From Heterocephalus glaber (lineage: Eukaryota > Chordata > Mammalia > Rodentia > Bathyergidae): DNA of 64,000 nucleotides. The notes beneath the pieces are model-generated. The model made no database searches. It saw only the letters and a list, made by a program, of their open reading frames with translations, and was not told where the DNA came from. Position numbers and translations under genes: made by a program. The stretch spans positions 1,136,845 to 1,200,844 of the forward strand of contig NW_004624844.1 in assembly GCF_000247695.1 (NCBI RefSeq), in the 5' to 3' direction. Of this stretch, positions 35,671 through 47,393 are shown piece after piece; positions within the stretch are counted from its first letter, which is position 1, and every line of letters starts with the position of its first letter.

Positions 35671-37815
35671 ATTTCATAGGTAAACCTCTGATAGTTTTGA
35701 CCTATTTATATATTTCAACACTGTGGGTATCAGAATGACAGGGAGATAATAACTAGCTTTCTTTTGAGTCAAAGCAGTTGAATTAATCATATACTGAAGT
35801 AAAATTGGATTAATAATGCTTCCTTCTCATCCTCAAAGAAGATTTTACATCACATGAGAAGGAAAATTGCTATATAAATACCGAATTTAATAAGGCATGT
35901 GGACCTGGCTTTAATCAAACCCAACGAGGAATATCTAGATTCACACAAAAGAGGCTCTGGGGTGACTGCTAACTTTAACAGATGATGCATGCTTGTCTCC
36001 TCTCATTCCACAAACTCCATAAGTGCATTTAAAATATAATTTGGTTTACACACAGCTTTTCCACAATTTGTCTCATAAAATGAAGAACTGTAAAGTGATA
36101 CAAAAATATCTATAAAAATTTCACCCACCCACTCTCCATCATGCACACTGAAAAGCACAAATTGAAGTTGAAAGGGTATCATCTGGTTCACACTTCCAAA
36201 TGCTCAGCAGAGCCATGGAAGGCCTTTTGCTGTCACCCTACAGAAACTTTTCTCCATGCCTCAAAGATGCCATTTGGTGTGCAGGCAGCAGAACTTACTT
36301 GTAGACTGACTTTTACATTTGGAAAATTCCAGAATGCTAGAAAATAACCCTTAGTCTCATCACTTGCTAAATCTTCCTCTTGACTGGCCCTTTCCTACTC
36401 ACCATACTTTGTGGCAGGCCCTGCTGAGCTCAAAACCTTTCCAGTTAAGGCTTGAAGTCCAGATGAGGGAGTGACCTGCAAGCCAGGGATGATCTGCTCA
36501 CTGTGCCTTTGGAAGCAAATTATGGTGCAGCTTCTTGGCCCCAGGTGTGGGAGCGGGCTGGGATCCAGGTGCTTTCTCACTGGCAGTGATCTGTGCTTTA
36601 TGGTTTTAACATGAACTGGAAAGTAGAAACTCCTATGCCAACCAAATGTGTGCATAAAATGACTGAAATAGTCTGAATTTGGCCTGGGTTCCATCCACTT
36701 GTGTCTATGTGGCCAGGCGGTGTGACCTGGTGGTTTTGGAGTCAAACTTTCCCACATATCTCAAAGGTTTATGATTCTTGTGAGGTGAAAAAACTCTCAA
36801 GTTTCATAAGTCTCCTCAATATTCAAATTGGAAATATTTCCAACGAGGTATCTTGAATTTCTTTGTTGAGTCTGGCCTTTTCAGTTTTCTTCATTTTTGG
36901 CTTAGCTATAACCAGATTATCCCAATACAGAACTGACATAGTCTCAAGTGAGGTATTAATTTACTTTCTAAGGGAAAATTAGATTTTAAAATTCCAGATT
37001 TCCATCGTTTTCCACAAAGTACTTCATCTGATACTAAGGCTTACCCTCATTAATGTCCTTACTGGTAACCATTTTACAGACATGGAAGTTGCCCAAGGCA
37101 AATGAAATGATTTCTCTAAAAGGTGTCAGGGAATCTTAAAATTCTTGAATTTGAATATTTTATCATTTTGAGTTACTGTCCATTTTAGATTTTTAAAATC
37201 AGCTTAAAATCTTATTAAGTTAAATAGAATTTTCTTAAGGTTAAGTTAAGTGTATTTCAATGTCATAGAACATTCCAGAAAACACAGTTTCAAATAGCAT
37301 AATTTTTTCCTCTTCAAATTTCTATAATAAATTTCCATTTTTAACCTTAAAACATAAAATAGCCTCTTCAATATACTTTCTCTAATTGGAATTTGACTTT
37401 TTGGTTCTTATTTTCTACTCAGAATGACATTTCAGATGGGTTTGGAAAGGTTCACCATTACATCAACTATTCAACAGGACTCACTTTTCATTTTCCAGAT
37501 AAAGTTACTCTTACAGAATGAGTTATGAAATAAATTTTTGAAAGTCAATTCTTTTTATAGTCAAGGCTTAGCCCAATGAACCATACAGTCTCTGTATAGC
37601 ATAAGAACATGATGTACATAGTAATATTTTCTTTTAGTGAATACTTTTGCATGTCTCTATAATGACCATAAGACTAGGCTTTCATTTTTTAATTTGTGAG
37701 TTAGCACTATTATGAACAACCTACATATATCTCCATATTCATAATGGATTTGATATTGAGACCTTCAATAGACCAAGAATCAGAAGAGATTATTACAGAA
37801 GATATTGATGACACT
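35671..37815. other. Unassigned sequence
   Basis: About 2.1 kb with little recognised content. The 120-codon minus frame at 36395-36757 has no domain. 37020-37130 may be a worn minus-strand MIR (CCATTTTACAGACATGGAAG). Confidence 0.45.
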
Positions 37816-37912
37816 TTCCTGTGTAGTCCAGACCAGTCTTAAACTCACTCTGTAGCTCAGGCTAGCCTTAGACTCCAGATCCTCCTGCCTCATCCTCCTC
37901 AGCAGTGGTGAG
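37816..37912 (-). mobile_element. B1 SINE fragment
   Basis: GTAGTCCAGACCAGTCTTAA, TGTAGCTCAGGCTAGCC and GATCCTCCTGCCTCATCC remain. Confidence 0.82.
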
Positions 37913-37924
37913 GTAGGAGACTAG

Positions 37925-38400
37925 GCAGGGCAAACTAGTTGAACTATGAAGAGCCTGTCAGTCATAGAGACCCAGGACATATGTGAAGGACACAGAATCA
38001 GAATGACTATGCAGTTCCCAAACCCTGGTGGGATCAATCAGAAAAGTGCCATTTTCATTCTTCATTTACGTCTGGCAAAACCAAGCTGGACTTTGACAAA
38101 GCAACTTAAATCTGACATCAGGCCAAGTGAGTTTCTGTCCCAAATGCCTTATATGCACGAGGGAGAAGCAATCTAGGAAAGTGAGATACAAAGGATCTCA
38201 TCATTATCCCTGTGGCCTCTGTGAGCCTTTTCATTGATTTGCTGTTACTCTATGGAACATATTCCTTTTCCATCACCAACAAATACAAATTCTTGCTACA
38301 TTTTCTAAGTGTCTTGTTCAATTCTTTGTTCCAGATACCAAGAACCTGGAAGGAAATCTCGATGAGCCAAAAACTCAGCAACACTGTGATTACAAGTGTG
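37925..38400 (+). mobile_element. LTR-like remnant, family B
   Basis: GAGCCTGTCAGTCATAGAGA and GACTATGCAGTTCCCAAACC, ending GTCTTGTTCAATTCTTTG...ACCAAGAACCTGG, matching the order of 32517-32960. Confidence 0.5.
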
Positions 38401-38689
38401 TGTGCCACCATAACAGGTGAGTTTTACAAATTGTTGGGAAAAGAAAGGAAGCTGCTATTAGTAGAAATGGCAAAAAAAAAAAAAATGAACAAAAAATAAC
38501 CTAGCATCTGAAAGTGATTATTAATTAAAAGACAAAACCAAAGAAATAAAGGGTATAGCTTGTTCAAAAACCAGAATTTAAGTCTTGATTACAACACAGT
38601 TTTCTAAAAAGCAAAGAAGATACTAGTTTATTTAGTCAGATTCTGAATGAGACAACTAAACAGGGTGAAGGGCTGAGATAGAATTAAGT
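38401..38689. other. Unassigned sequence
   Basis: A-rich with no element recognised. Confidence 0.5.
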
Positions 38690-38912
38690 AGTAGCCCACA
38701 CAAAGAGGAATTTAAATATAAATAGTGAGCTACGACTTTGGACCAGGAATACACATTCCCACCCCATTTCAGACCCCTCCTGGAAATCCAGGAGCTATTT
38801 TTCTTATTTCCAATAAAACCCTCCTAACCTCCTCCTTTGGTTCATGACTTCATTCTTGGATGTTTATGGAACCATGAGCTCAGTACACACGGTATCAAAA
38901 GTAGACCAGGCA
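38690..38912 (+). mobile_element. LTR 3' remnant, family C
   Basis: TTTCCAATAAAACCCTCC (polyadenylation signal), then TTCATGACTTCATTCTTGG. The same R/U5 order recurs at 49661-49865. Confidence 0.55.
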
Positions 38913-39049
38913 ACTACTATAGTATTCATCTTTTCTCTCAATAAGTAAGAATTTCTTGAACAGCTATGATGACAAAGGGATTCTACCCTCTGGAAATGCA
39001 AGTCAGACTCTTGCCCACTAGGACCTTATAATTTAGTGGGGAGGCAATA

Positions 39050-39258
39050 TCTTACTTTTCTTATTACTGAGACAAAATACCAGATGCCCAAAGTTAAAGA
39101 AGGAAAGGTTTATTGTAGCTCACAGTTTGTAGAGGTTTAAGATCATAGTTGGCTGACTCCAAAGGAGGGTGGCAAGGCAGATGGGCATTGCAGAGAAGAA
39201 ACTGTTCATGGTGGGCAGAAGGCAGAAGGAAGCAAAGCAGCAAAGTATCAGGGAAGTA
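39050..39258 (-). mobile_element. MaLR-type LTR remnant
   Basis: GAGACAAAATACCAGATGCC, GGTTTATTGTAGCTCACAG and TTCATGGTGGGCAGAAGGC follow the same reverse order as 20196-20480. Confidence 0.6.
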
Positions 39259-39376
39259 AGCTATTGTAGACAGATGAGTCAATTAAATATGTTATAGGCA
39301 GTTGGATAGCATCAGGCCCTCAAGGGAGTCAATACAGGCCCATTTCCTGAAGGCCACAATTAAAAAAAGAGGAATG

Positions 39377-39485
39377 GGGCTGGGGATTTAGCTCAGTGGT
39401 TTCATCGCCTGCTGCATAAGCACAAGGACCTGAGTTCAATCCCCAGTACCAAAACACACACACACATACACACACACACACATAC
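39377..39485 (+). mobile_element. ID SINE nested in LTR
   Basis: TTTCATCGCCTGCTGCATAAG subtype. The tail has become (CA)n/(CATA)n. Confidence 0.94.
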
Positions 39486-39857
39486 AAAAGAGGATCTACT
39501 ACACTCATATACTTCCCGTAGGGAAGAACAGTGATAAGTGATATTCTAAATATGTAGCAATACCTGGATGGGGGACTAAAACCTCCCTAATTCATTCCTT
39601 CCTGGAAAATCCTTGTTCCTTCCATGTACACTTGCCACATGACTTGCTTCCCCATTTGATCCCCATTTAATCAATATAACCTAAGCAACTATACTTGTAG
39701 TCTTCTGTTGACCATAATTTTGTCCCACATTGTGATTTCCCATTGGATCAATATTACTTAAGTGACTATACTTGTAATCTTATTAGTTGACTGTTGTTTT
39801 GTCCCACCTTGTACCTGCCTCACTTCATGTCTTTGCTCAATAAAACACCATTGAGAG

Positions 39858-39944
39858 GGCCAGGGATTTAGCTCAGTGGTTTCACCGCCTGCTACGCAAA
39901 CGCAAAGACCCAAGTTCAATCCCTGGTAACAACAACAACCACAA
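39858..39944 (+). mobile_element. ID SINE nested in LTR
   Basis: TTTCACCGCCTGCTACGCAAA subtype. AACACCATTGAGA flanks both ends. Confidence 0.95.
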
Positions 39945-40153
39945 AAAAACACCATTGAGAAGTGTGATTGGCAGGCTATCCACTTTCTGGACCCTCTCCT
40001 GTCTCTCTTAGACAGAAACTATCTTTCCCTGGATAAATTCTTTCTACTCTTAACCTCCATTGTTGCTAGAATTCATTCTTTGATTTTAGAGAACATGAAC
40101 TCACTGCTTCTGACATCTAACAGGTTGGGAGTTATAATATTTCCCTTATATTA

Positions 40154-40332
40154 TTTGGAGGTCCACAGGTCATATGTCTTATATCAAAGTGACCAGCCAC
40201 AAGCGAAAATAGCAGCCCACTTTCTGTCCCTTATATTCTATCCAGGCTACATGGTCTTAGAGCAGATAGCATTCACACCCTTAATCCTAGCATTTGCACC
40301 ATTGATATAAGGATAATATAAGGACCTTCAAA
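40154..40332. other. Spacer between two inverted LTRs
   Basis: Unassigned sequence of about 180 bp separating the facing family-A LTRs. It has no recognisable internal retroviral sequence. Confidence 0.5.
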
Positions 40333-41016
40333 TGATATAAGAGAAATATTATAACTCCCAACCTGCAGATGTCTGATAAGCTGAGTTCACGTTCTCCAAA
40401 ATCAAAGAATAGGCCCGGGGATTTAGCTCAGTGGTTCCGGCGCCTGCTTCACAAGTGCAAGGACCTGAGTTCAATCCCTGGTACCAAAAAAAAAAAAAAA
40501 TCAAAGAATAAATTCTAGGAACAATGGAGGTTAAGAGTAGGAAATATTTATTGAGGGAGATAGCTTCTGTCTAAGAGAGACAAAAGGGGAACTGGAAAGT
40601 GGGTTGCCATAGACTCTACTTACAGGGGAGGCTTTATAGACCAAAATCATGAGGTCGGTATAAGGTGGGACAAAACTATGGTCAACTAATAGATTACAAA
40701 TCTATTATAATTACTTAGGTAATATTGATCCAATGGAGAAGCAAGTCACCTAAAGAACACAGACCTTTCCTGGAAGGGATGGGTCAGGAGGTCTTGGTCC
40801 CCCACCCCAGTGACTGATGCTTATTTAGACTATCAATCATTATTGTTTATCCCTGGGGAAGTAGGTGTAGTCATTTCATTTTGTCTTGAGGTCTGGGCTT
40901 TAAGGAATGCACCTCCACCTACTACATGCGTTCTTCTCTTCTTCATTGGCTTCTTCGAGAGCCTAGCCCTGTCTGACTGTCTATATTTCTAACTAACTTA
41001 GCTGTCTAAAATATCA
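40333..41016 (-). mobile_element. LTR, family A
   Basis: Begins TGATATAAGAGAAATATTAT, passes AACTCCCAACCTGC and ends AGCTGTCTAAAATATCA, so it has TG...CA ends. The ID inside lies near its 3' end. Confidence 0.82.
40411..40500 (+). mobile_element. ID SINE nested in LTR
   Basis: Full-length ID. AATCAAAGAATA is duplicated on both sides. Confidence 0.96.
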
Positions 41017-41029
41017 TGACTCAATCTCA

Positions 41030-41700
41030 GCATCACATCCTTAATACCAGCATCACACACTCTAGATCCAACCCCCTCCAGAAAGCTCCACCTATGTCTA
41101 CATGAGGCTTTGGGGGATATCTACACATGAGCCATACAGGCAGGAAGGCAGGGTGTGGCTAATGCTGGGTGGGAAAGTAGGCATGATCTATTAATTCCAG
41201 GACACAAGAGCAGAACAGTTCTCAAATCCCTGAATGAGTCTTCTCTGGAGAACTTGAGCAGGTTTTGGATAGGATGTCCCAGAGGTGATTCCAGCATGGG
41301 AAATAAGGGACAGGCATCAGTAAACAGCTGCTATTGTGTCTCTTCATGGTATCCCACCCTACCCTGTATAGTCTATTTTTTTCTCCTTTTTCCTTTTTTT
41401 TGGTACTGGGGATTGAACTTTGGACCTTGCGCTTGCAAAGCAGGCAGCAGAACCACTGAGCTAAATCCCCAGCTTCTTTTTCCTACCTTTACTTGGCTCA
41501 GCCTCACTCTGCAGAGCTTGTACTTTTTTTCCTACCTTTAATCCCACACTCACTCTGCAGAGCCCACTGTTTCCTAGCTTTAATAAATGTAAAACTTTGC
41601 CACTGTTTATTCTTGTTTTGTTCAATTCTTTGTTTAAGACATAAAGAACCTAGAGGTCACCTCTAGAAGGAGACTCCAGTGCCCCCAAGCCTGGTAATGA
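41030..41700 (+). mobile_element. LTR-like remnant, family B
   Basis: Ends TTTAATAAATGTAAAACTTTG then TTGTTTTGTTCAATTCTTTG and ACATAAAGAACC. The upstream part is a plausible U3. The sequence around 41480-41570 is repeated twice (CCTACCTTTA...CTCACTCTGCAGAG). An ID interrupts it. Confidence 0.5.
41392..41474 (-). mobile_element. ID SINE
   Basis: Full-length minus ID. TTTTTCCT-rich flanks obscure the duplication. Confidence 0.94.
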
Positions 41701-41783
41701 TGGGAGAGGCTTGTTATCTGTAAGAACAAAGCATGTTATACCATTTATAATGAAAAACTCACTGCTCAGTTCAAAGTTCCACA

Positions 41784-41850
41784 GGGATGGGAGCACAGCT
41801 CAGTGGCAAAGTGATTGCCTAGTGTGCACGAGGCCCTGGGTTTGAAAAAT
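41784..41850 (+). mobile_element. Old ID/dID-type SINE
   Basis: GAGCACAGCTCAGTGGCAAA and GAGGCCCTGGGTTTGAAAAA remain. The 3' end is lost. Confidence 0.65.
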
Positions 41851-42069
41851 AAAATTCCAAGGATTTTTAAAATATATTAGCAAAAGTGTATTGAAAGTTC
41901 ACAGAAATTGCTTTAGATAAGGTATGAAATGGCTTAATTTTTAAATCTCAGTGGTTAAGTGTAAGATGCTTTATTGTATTCAGATGTTCAAAGAGCTGTC
42001 CCCTGGGATGAGTAAAGTGTTCAGACATTTTGAAAAACAGGTGTGTGAGATGTAAGAGTGTTGTTTCTT

Positions 42070-42138
42070 GGGGTTTTTTTTGTGTGTGTGTGTGGTACCG
42101 GGGATCGAATTCAGGACCTTGTGCTTGCAAGACAGCCG
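42070..42138 (-). mobile_element. 5'-truncated ID SINE
   Basis: (GT)n tail, GGTACCGGGGATCGAATTCAGG and CTTGTGCTTGCAAGACAG. The A-box half is missing, which is unusual for this short family. Confidence 0.88.
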
Positions 42139-42229
42139 TGGTGCTTTTGGATTTTATTTCTAGATACCATCAATGAAGCATGGCTCTTATCCTTTCGGTG
42201 GTTCAGTTTTCCCACTTACAAAGTAAGAT

Positions 42230-43025
42230 GCTTGGTGCCGGCCTGTAATTCCAGCTATTTGGGAGACTGAGGCAGGATTGATACTGGAGAAATGTAACTC
42301 CCAACCTGCTAGATGTCAAGTGTGTCGAGTTCAAGTCCCTGTAAAATCAAAGAATAAATTCCAAAGGACAAAGCAGGTTAAGAGTAGGAAAGGTTTGTTA
42401 AGAGATAGCTCCTGAGAGACAGGAGGGGTCCTGGAAGTGGGTTGCCACCCAGGCTCTTTGTCAGGAGTAATTTAAACAGCAAAGTCACAATGTGGGGTAC
42501 AACCTGGGTCAAACTACAATCAACCTACAGGATTACAAGTAGACCAGTTTAGCTAATTGATCCAATAGGGAAGCAGGTTGCATAACAAGGGTACATGGAA
42601 AGGACAAAGGCGTTTTGGGGAGGGATGAGTCCGGATGCTCTGGTCACCCACCTGGGCAACTGATGCCTATCTGGACTTCCTGGACCAGGTGGTGCTAATT
42701 ACAGTACAATTCCAACTGACTGCTTATCCCTTAGGGAGGCATGTAGGACTGGCCACTGCATCTTTGTCTTGAGGCCTGGCCATCTTTAGATGCTCCTCCA
42801 GCCACAATTCTGATGTCCTTATTCTTTTCTGCTGACTTCCTTCAAAGCCTAGTCCTTCTCTGACTGTTTATTAATTTCTATCTAACTTAGCTGCCTATAA
42901 TAGTATGATTTCGAGTTTTAGGCCATCCTGAGCAATTTAGCAAGATCCTTCCTCAAAATAAAGAATAAAAAATGGTTGGGGATATAGCTCTGTTGCAGTG
43001 TTTCTGGGTCCAATCCTCAGAAACG
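42230..43025 (+). mobile_element. B1-dID dimer split by an LTR
   Basis: Left part: GGTGCCGGCCTGTAATTCC, TTTGGGAGACTGAGGCAGG. Right part (about 42905 on): TTTCGAGTTTTAGGCCATCC, GAGCAATTTAGCAAGATCC, then the ID half GGTTGGGGATATAGCTCTG. The LTR sits at the middle of the B1. Confidence 0.85.
42279..42902 (-). mobile_element. LTR, family A, inside the B1-dID
   Basis: TGATACTGGAGAAATGTAAC, CTCCCAACCTGCTAGATG and ending ACTTAGCTGCCTATAATAG. Exact ends are uncertain by a few bases because GAT words at both edges are ambiguous. Confidence 0.82.
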
Positions 43026-43669
43026 CACATGCTTAGATTAAATTTCTAAAATCCTTCCTAGAATATAATTTAGCATATTTAAAGAACTTAAGAAAGGGAA
43101 GACATTGGTTTATTTATCATAGTAGGACTGATATGAGTTGAACAATTATTAGCTCTATTCTTAAATGATCAAGGAACTATAATAAGCAGGAAGAAAAGAA
43201 ACCACATGGAAAAGAAGAACGTTTGATACCAGCATTAATAAAAATTCATAACAACCTGGTTGGAGCATGCCTGGGTTGAATTTGTAGGACATTCATCTTA
43301 GCAACATAAAGTCTTGACCACTTATCTCCTGCCTGCTTCAACCTTGCTTCTTTGCTTCCAATTCACAGCAAATCTGAAGAGCTATCGTTTGTTAGCTCCA
43401 CAATCTCTTTGCTGTTGAGTTTTGGACCTTTTACTCCACTAAAATGGCAGGGTTTTTTTCACCACTGCTTTACACATTGCAAAGTCCAGGGTTACTTCTG
43501 TGTCCCCTTCTCTGGGCAGGACCAGCATATTAAACTAATCTTCCTTTCCCTTTGGTCCTCCAGGGCCAGCTCCTGGCTTTCTGGCTGCCTCACTGACAAC
43601 GCAAAAGTTCCTGTTTCCAGTTCCCCAATTTGCAGCTTGATGGGGTCCAGTCTTTTTTACTTACACCAC
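43026..43669. other. Unassigned sequence
   Basis: Pyrimidine-rich from 43320. The 107-codon frame (43352-43675) has no domain and may be part of an LTR or its flank. Confidence 0.4.
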
Positions 43670-43689
43670 TTTTGAGGCAGGACCAAAGA

Positions 43690-44255
43690 AATAAAGGTAG
43701 TTAGAACAACGGAGACGAGGAAAATCGAAATTTTAAACTTGTACTTTTAAGGAAAACTGCAGGTTCAGGACACAAAAGTTAACTGAGGCCCAATTTAACT
43801 GTTTTTCCTTCTCCTGACACAATAAGCCTGGGTGATTCCTTTTCACCTGCAAATTGGCTTTTTTCACCAGTGAATAGACCACCTCTTTTCACCTTAAATT
43901 GCACTTATCCTTCAGGAAGCAGCAAAGTTAGTGGGGAGCAGATCTCAGATTCATGCACAAATAGTTTGCATTCTGACACAACCTACCAGATGGGTAATCT
44001 GACAGAGAGCAGGAATGCACATCCCAGATCACCCCCAAGAAGACACCTCCAAAGACCCCATAAATATACTCAACCCCGGATAATAATGTACCTCTCCCTC
44101 AAGAGCCCCCCACTCTATTTCTTTAAGTGTATACTTCAAAGTTTCTGCCTAATAAAATCCCTTTATGCCTCTTTACTGATGCACCCTGAAAATTCCTTTT
44201 GTGACAGGGGTCAGCAAACCCGCAAATTAATTTTACCAGGACAGTGGGTCTAAGT
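43690..44255 (+). mobile_element. LTR, family D
   Basis: CCATAAATATACTC (TATA-like) at about 44059, GCCTAATAAAATCCC (polyadenylation signal) at about 44147 and TTCCTTTTGTGACAGG in U5. The layout is typical of an endogenous retrovirus LTR, and I see no adjoining internal genes. The 127-codon frame inside it is incidental. Confidence 0.6.
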
Positions 44256-44640
44256 GCTTCATCTCAGTGGGAACCTGCTCAGACCCTGTCCAGTGACGCT
44301 CTCTGTCCCTAGATGATCTCATTTGCCCTGTGGCTTTGAAAACCATTTGTGGACTGGCAGCTTCCAGGCCTCACCTCCATCAAGTTCCAGATTTGCAGTG
44401 CTCCTTCTAGGCCAGCTCTCTTCCTTGGATGTGGATAAGCATATCAAACTCAACATAGGTGAAGAGAATACTGGAAACAATTCCCTACTGCCCACTCTCG
44501 GAAAGCTGTTGTCACTTGAGGTTATCTTGGGAATAACTTCTTGGGAATAACTGGGCTGAGTTTCAGAAACGTGAGGAACAGGTAAACAGGCCACTAAACC
44601 TAGTTACATAGCAAGTTAATAGCAGAACCAGTGATATAAC
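44256..44640. other. Unassigned sequence
   Basis: Short opposed frames of 75 and 91 codons (44319-44594) with no domain. Confidence 0.4.
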
Positions 44641-44644
44641 CCCG

Positions 44645-45266
44645 TGATATAAGAGAAATATAACCCCCAACCTGCTAGATATCAGACATGCTGAATTCGT
44701 GTCCCCAGAAATAGAAGAATGAATTCCAAGGAACAATGGAGGTTAAGAGTAGGAAAGATTTATTGAGAGATAGCTCCTGAGAGACAGGAGGGGACCCAAA
44801 AGAGAGTTGCAATCAAGACCCTTTTTCAGGGATAATTTATACAGCAAAGTCATGATGTGGGTACAATGTGGGTCAAACTACAATCAACCTATAGGATTAT
44901 AAGTACAGCAGCTTAGCTAATATTGATCTAATAGGGAAGTGAGTCGTGTAGCAAGGATACATGGAAAGAACAAAGGCATTTTGGGAAGGGATGGGTCTGG
45001 ATGCTCTGGTCACCCACCTAGGTGATGTCTATTTGGACCTTCCTAGGCCAGGTGATATCAATCACAGTACAATCTCAGGTTATTGTTTATCCCTCAGGGA
45101 GGTATGTATGTATAACCGCTGCATCTTTAGCTTGAGGCCAGGCCTACAACGGATGTACCTCCAGTAACAGTTTTGGTATGATCTCATCTTTTGCACTGAC
45201 CCTCGAGGGCCTATCCCTGTCTGACTGCCTATTAATTTCTGCCTAACTTAGCTGCCTATAATACCA
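44645..45266 (-). mobile_element. Solo LTR, family A
   Basis: 622 bp from TGATATAAGAGAAATATAAC to GCTGCCTATAATACCA (TG...CA). It is nearly the same length as the copy at 6869-7491. Confidence 0.85.
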
Positions 45267-45269
45267 GGT

Positions 45270-45975
45270 CACTTTAGAATAGTACTTATCATAGGCCAGG
45301 GCATGCCTTCCTATCAAACTGCAGGCTAAGGAACACATCACCAGCAATCTTTAAGGGTCCTGGTCCTGCCTAGGGATCTGCCTCTCTAACTCTCAAAGAA
45401 TAGCCACAGTAGAAAAAGTAGCCCATAAATCATTTCTTGGAGAAATACCCAACTCAGGGGCAGAAACACCTCAAAGTATTCAAAAGTAACCTTTGGCTGT
45501 GGACAAACTCAGTTATCTACTACTCACCCATATTATATGCATCTCAATAGATAGAGTTAAAACAATGAATTATGGGTAAGGAAATATGCAGTTGACACAG
45601 AGGTCCTGTCTCAACATATGCTGTCAAATGCTCCCAGGGCACCCTCTGGGGGAGACTTGGACTCTTGACCAGAAATAAAAGACATCCCCCTTGGGGCTTT
45701 CTAGAGTAAGCATTCTCCTCTTTGATGCATATTATCACATCAGTAAACTTTGCTTTTTTTTTTTTTTCTGGTACTGGGGATTGAACTCAGGACCTTGTGC
45801 TTGCCACGCAGGCACTGGCCGATGAGCTAAATCCCCGGTCCTTGCTTGTTCTTTTCTGTCTGTGTGACTTGTTCGATTCTTTGTTCATAACACACAGGAA
45901 CCTGGACCCTTGGAACACACCAGCACCCTGGAAACCAGGGTCTTGGTAACAACTTGACTCTCAGTTCAAGCTTTA
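45270..45975 (+). mobile_element. LTR-like remnant, family B
   Basis: ACCAGAAATAAAAGACATCC near 45670 and GACTTGTTCGATTCTTTG...CAGGAACCTGG at the end resemble R and U5. An ID is nested near the 3' end. Confidence 0.5.
45753..45841 (-). mobile_element. ID SINE nested in LTR
   Basis: Full-length minus ID. CTTTGCTT and CCTTGCTT flank it. Confidence 0.95.
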
Positions 45976-47390
45976 TATAGTCCATATGTCATTGATAATT
46001 GTGAGTAGGAACCCAGGTGTGATTTTTGGCTATCACAGTTTCTGATATTGAAGTCATTTTTTTTTTTCCCATGAGGGTGAATTCATTCTGCTTCCGACAA
46101 TCCCGGCAAGGTCTACTTGACTTTTCCTAAACTAATAATATTAGTTAGAACTTTAAAATTGATCAAAGAAAAATAGAATAGAGGGACATTACTCCTAATT
46201 AAATGTTAGAACTACTTCCCCTTCCCCCACTAGAACTTATTATGCATGAAAATGAAGATGTCCTCCACATTGTTGCTGAGCAAACTGAAGAAGTCTCAAC
46301 ATTCCAACCTGAGGCTAATGTGCACATTAGAAGCACTATCACAGGAAAAATGCTATGCTATTGTAAGAATCCAAAATTTATATTTTGCCTGTAGAAGCTC
46401 TTTTGAGATCTCTCTTTTGAGATCTGTTTGAGGCAACATGGGAAAAAAAGCATATATTCTGGACATCAAAGATAACAAAAACTGCATTTCTGATTCTAGT
46501 GATTTAAAAAATTTTTAAGAATGCATGAGGCAGGCACACACAAAAGATGTAAAAATCTAAGACTGTGTTTTTCTCTTGTAATTTTGGTTCCATGTCTTAA
46601 CTCAGAAAATTCCTAGATTAAATTTTTGCCCATTTTTCTCATATAAGGTATAAAATAAACATCAAGACTAAAATTTCTGTTGAGAAAGCTTCATCCTCCA
46701 TAAAAAAATCCTCTTTGTCACAAAAGGAATATAATTTTTGTTATTTAGGAGAAAAACATATTAAAGTAGGAGAAGATCCAATCATGTGCAAAAGGAATCT
46801 TGAAATAATTTAATTAACAGTACGGTATTTACAATTAATTCAAGAAAATGAAAGGAATAGATTCATCCCTGGTACTGACTTGTGAAAATGTTTTATGCTG
46901 TGTTAGTAGGGAATATCTGTGCTATGGCATTGAGGAGTCTGAGTCCAGGCTAAACAGGGAGGGCTGCTGAATACTTGTCGAGCTGCAGAAGTGGGAAATA
47001 ATAACACTTACACAGTGTTATTTGCTGACCTGAGTCTATCAGGATTAGTATATTGTCAAGAAAGTATGGAGAGTAAGATTTAAACATGATCTCTGACAAT
47101 GAAAGGGAAATTCACCACAAAATATCTAAATCAGTGGAGAGAGAAAACAAAAAGTCTGTTCTGGCTTTTGAAACATATTGTACATGCTGGTAATATTTAG
47201 AATTTACACACTTGATATAGATGAAATAGGATGATACAAGGGGCGAATTATCAAATATGTAGTGGGAAATCTACAAATCAAAACAGGAAAAGTGTACATT
47301 CTTATTGTCTAGGGATGTGCCACCTAAACAACACTGATCAGTTCCATTAAATCTGAGACTGAAATTCTTGAATGAAAAACAACATAAGCC
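45976..47390. other. Unassigned sequence
   Basis: About 1.4 kb, AT-rich, with no gene or repeat recognised. Confidence 0.5.
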
Positions 47391-47393
47391 TGT

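Larger units (their letters stand above)
39262..40153 (+). mobile_element. LTR, family A, with two nested IDs
   Basis: Same order as 6869-7491: ATGTTATAGGCAGTTGG, CCATGTACACTTGCCACATG, CTGGATAAATTCTTTCTAC and TGACATCTAACAGGTTGGGA. Its extra length comes from two ID insertions. It faces another family-A LTR at 40333. Confidence 0.8.

Noticed and set aside
36395..36757. 120-codon minus-strand frame with several Trp and His
   Set aside because: No domain, no start context, and no repeat or gene match that I can name. Chance or an unnamed repeat is more likely.
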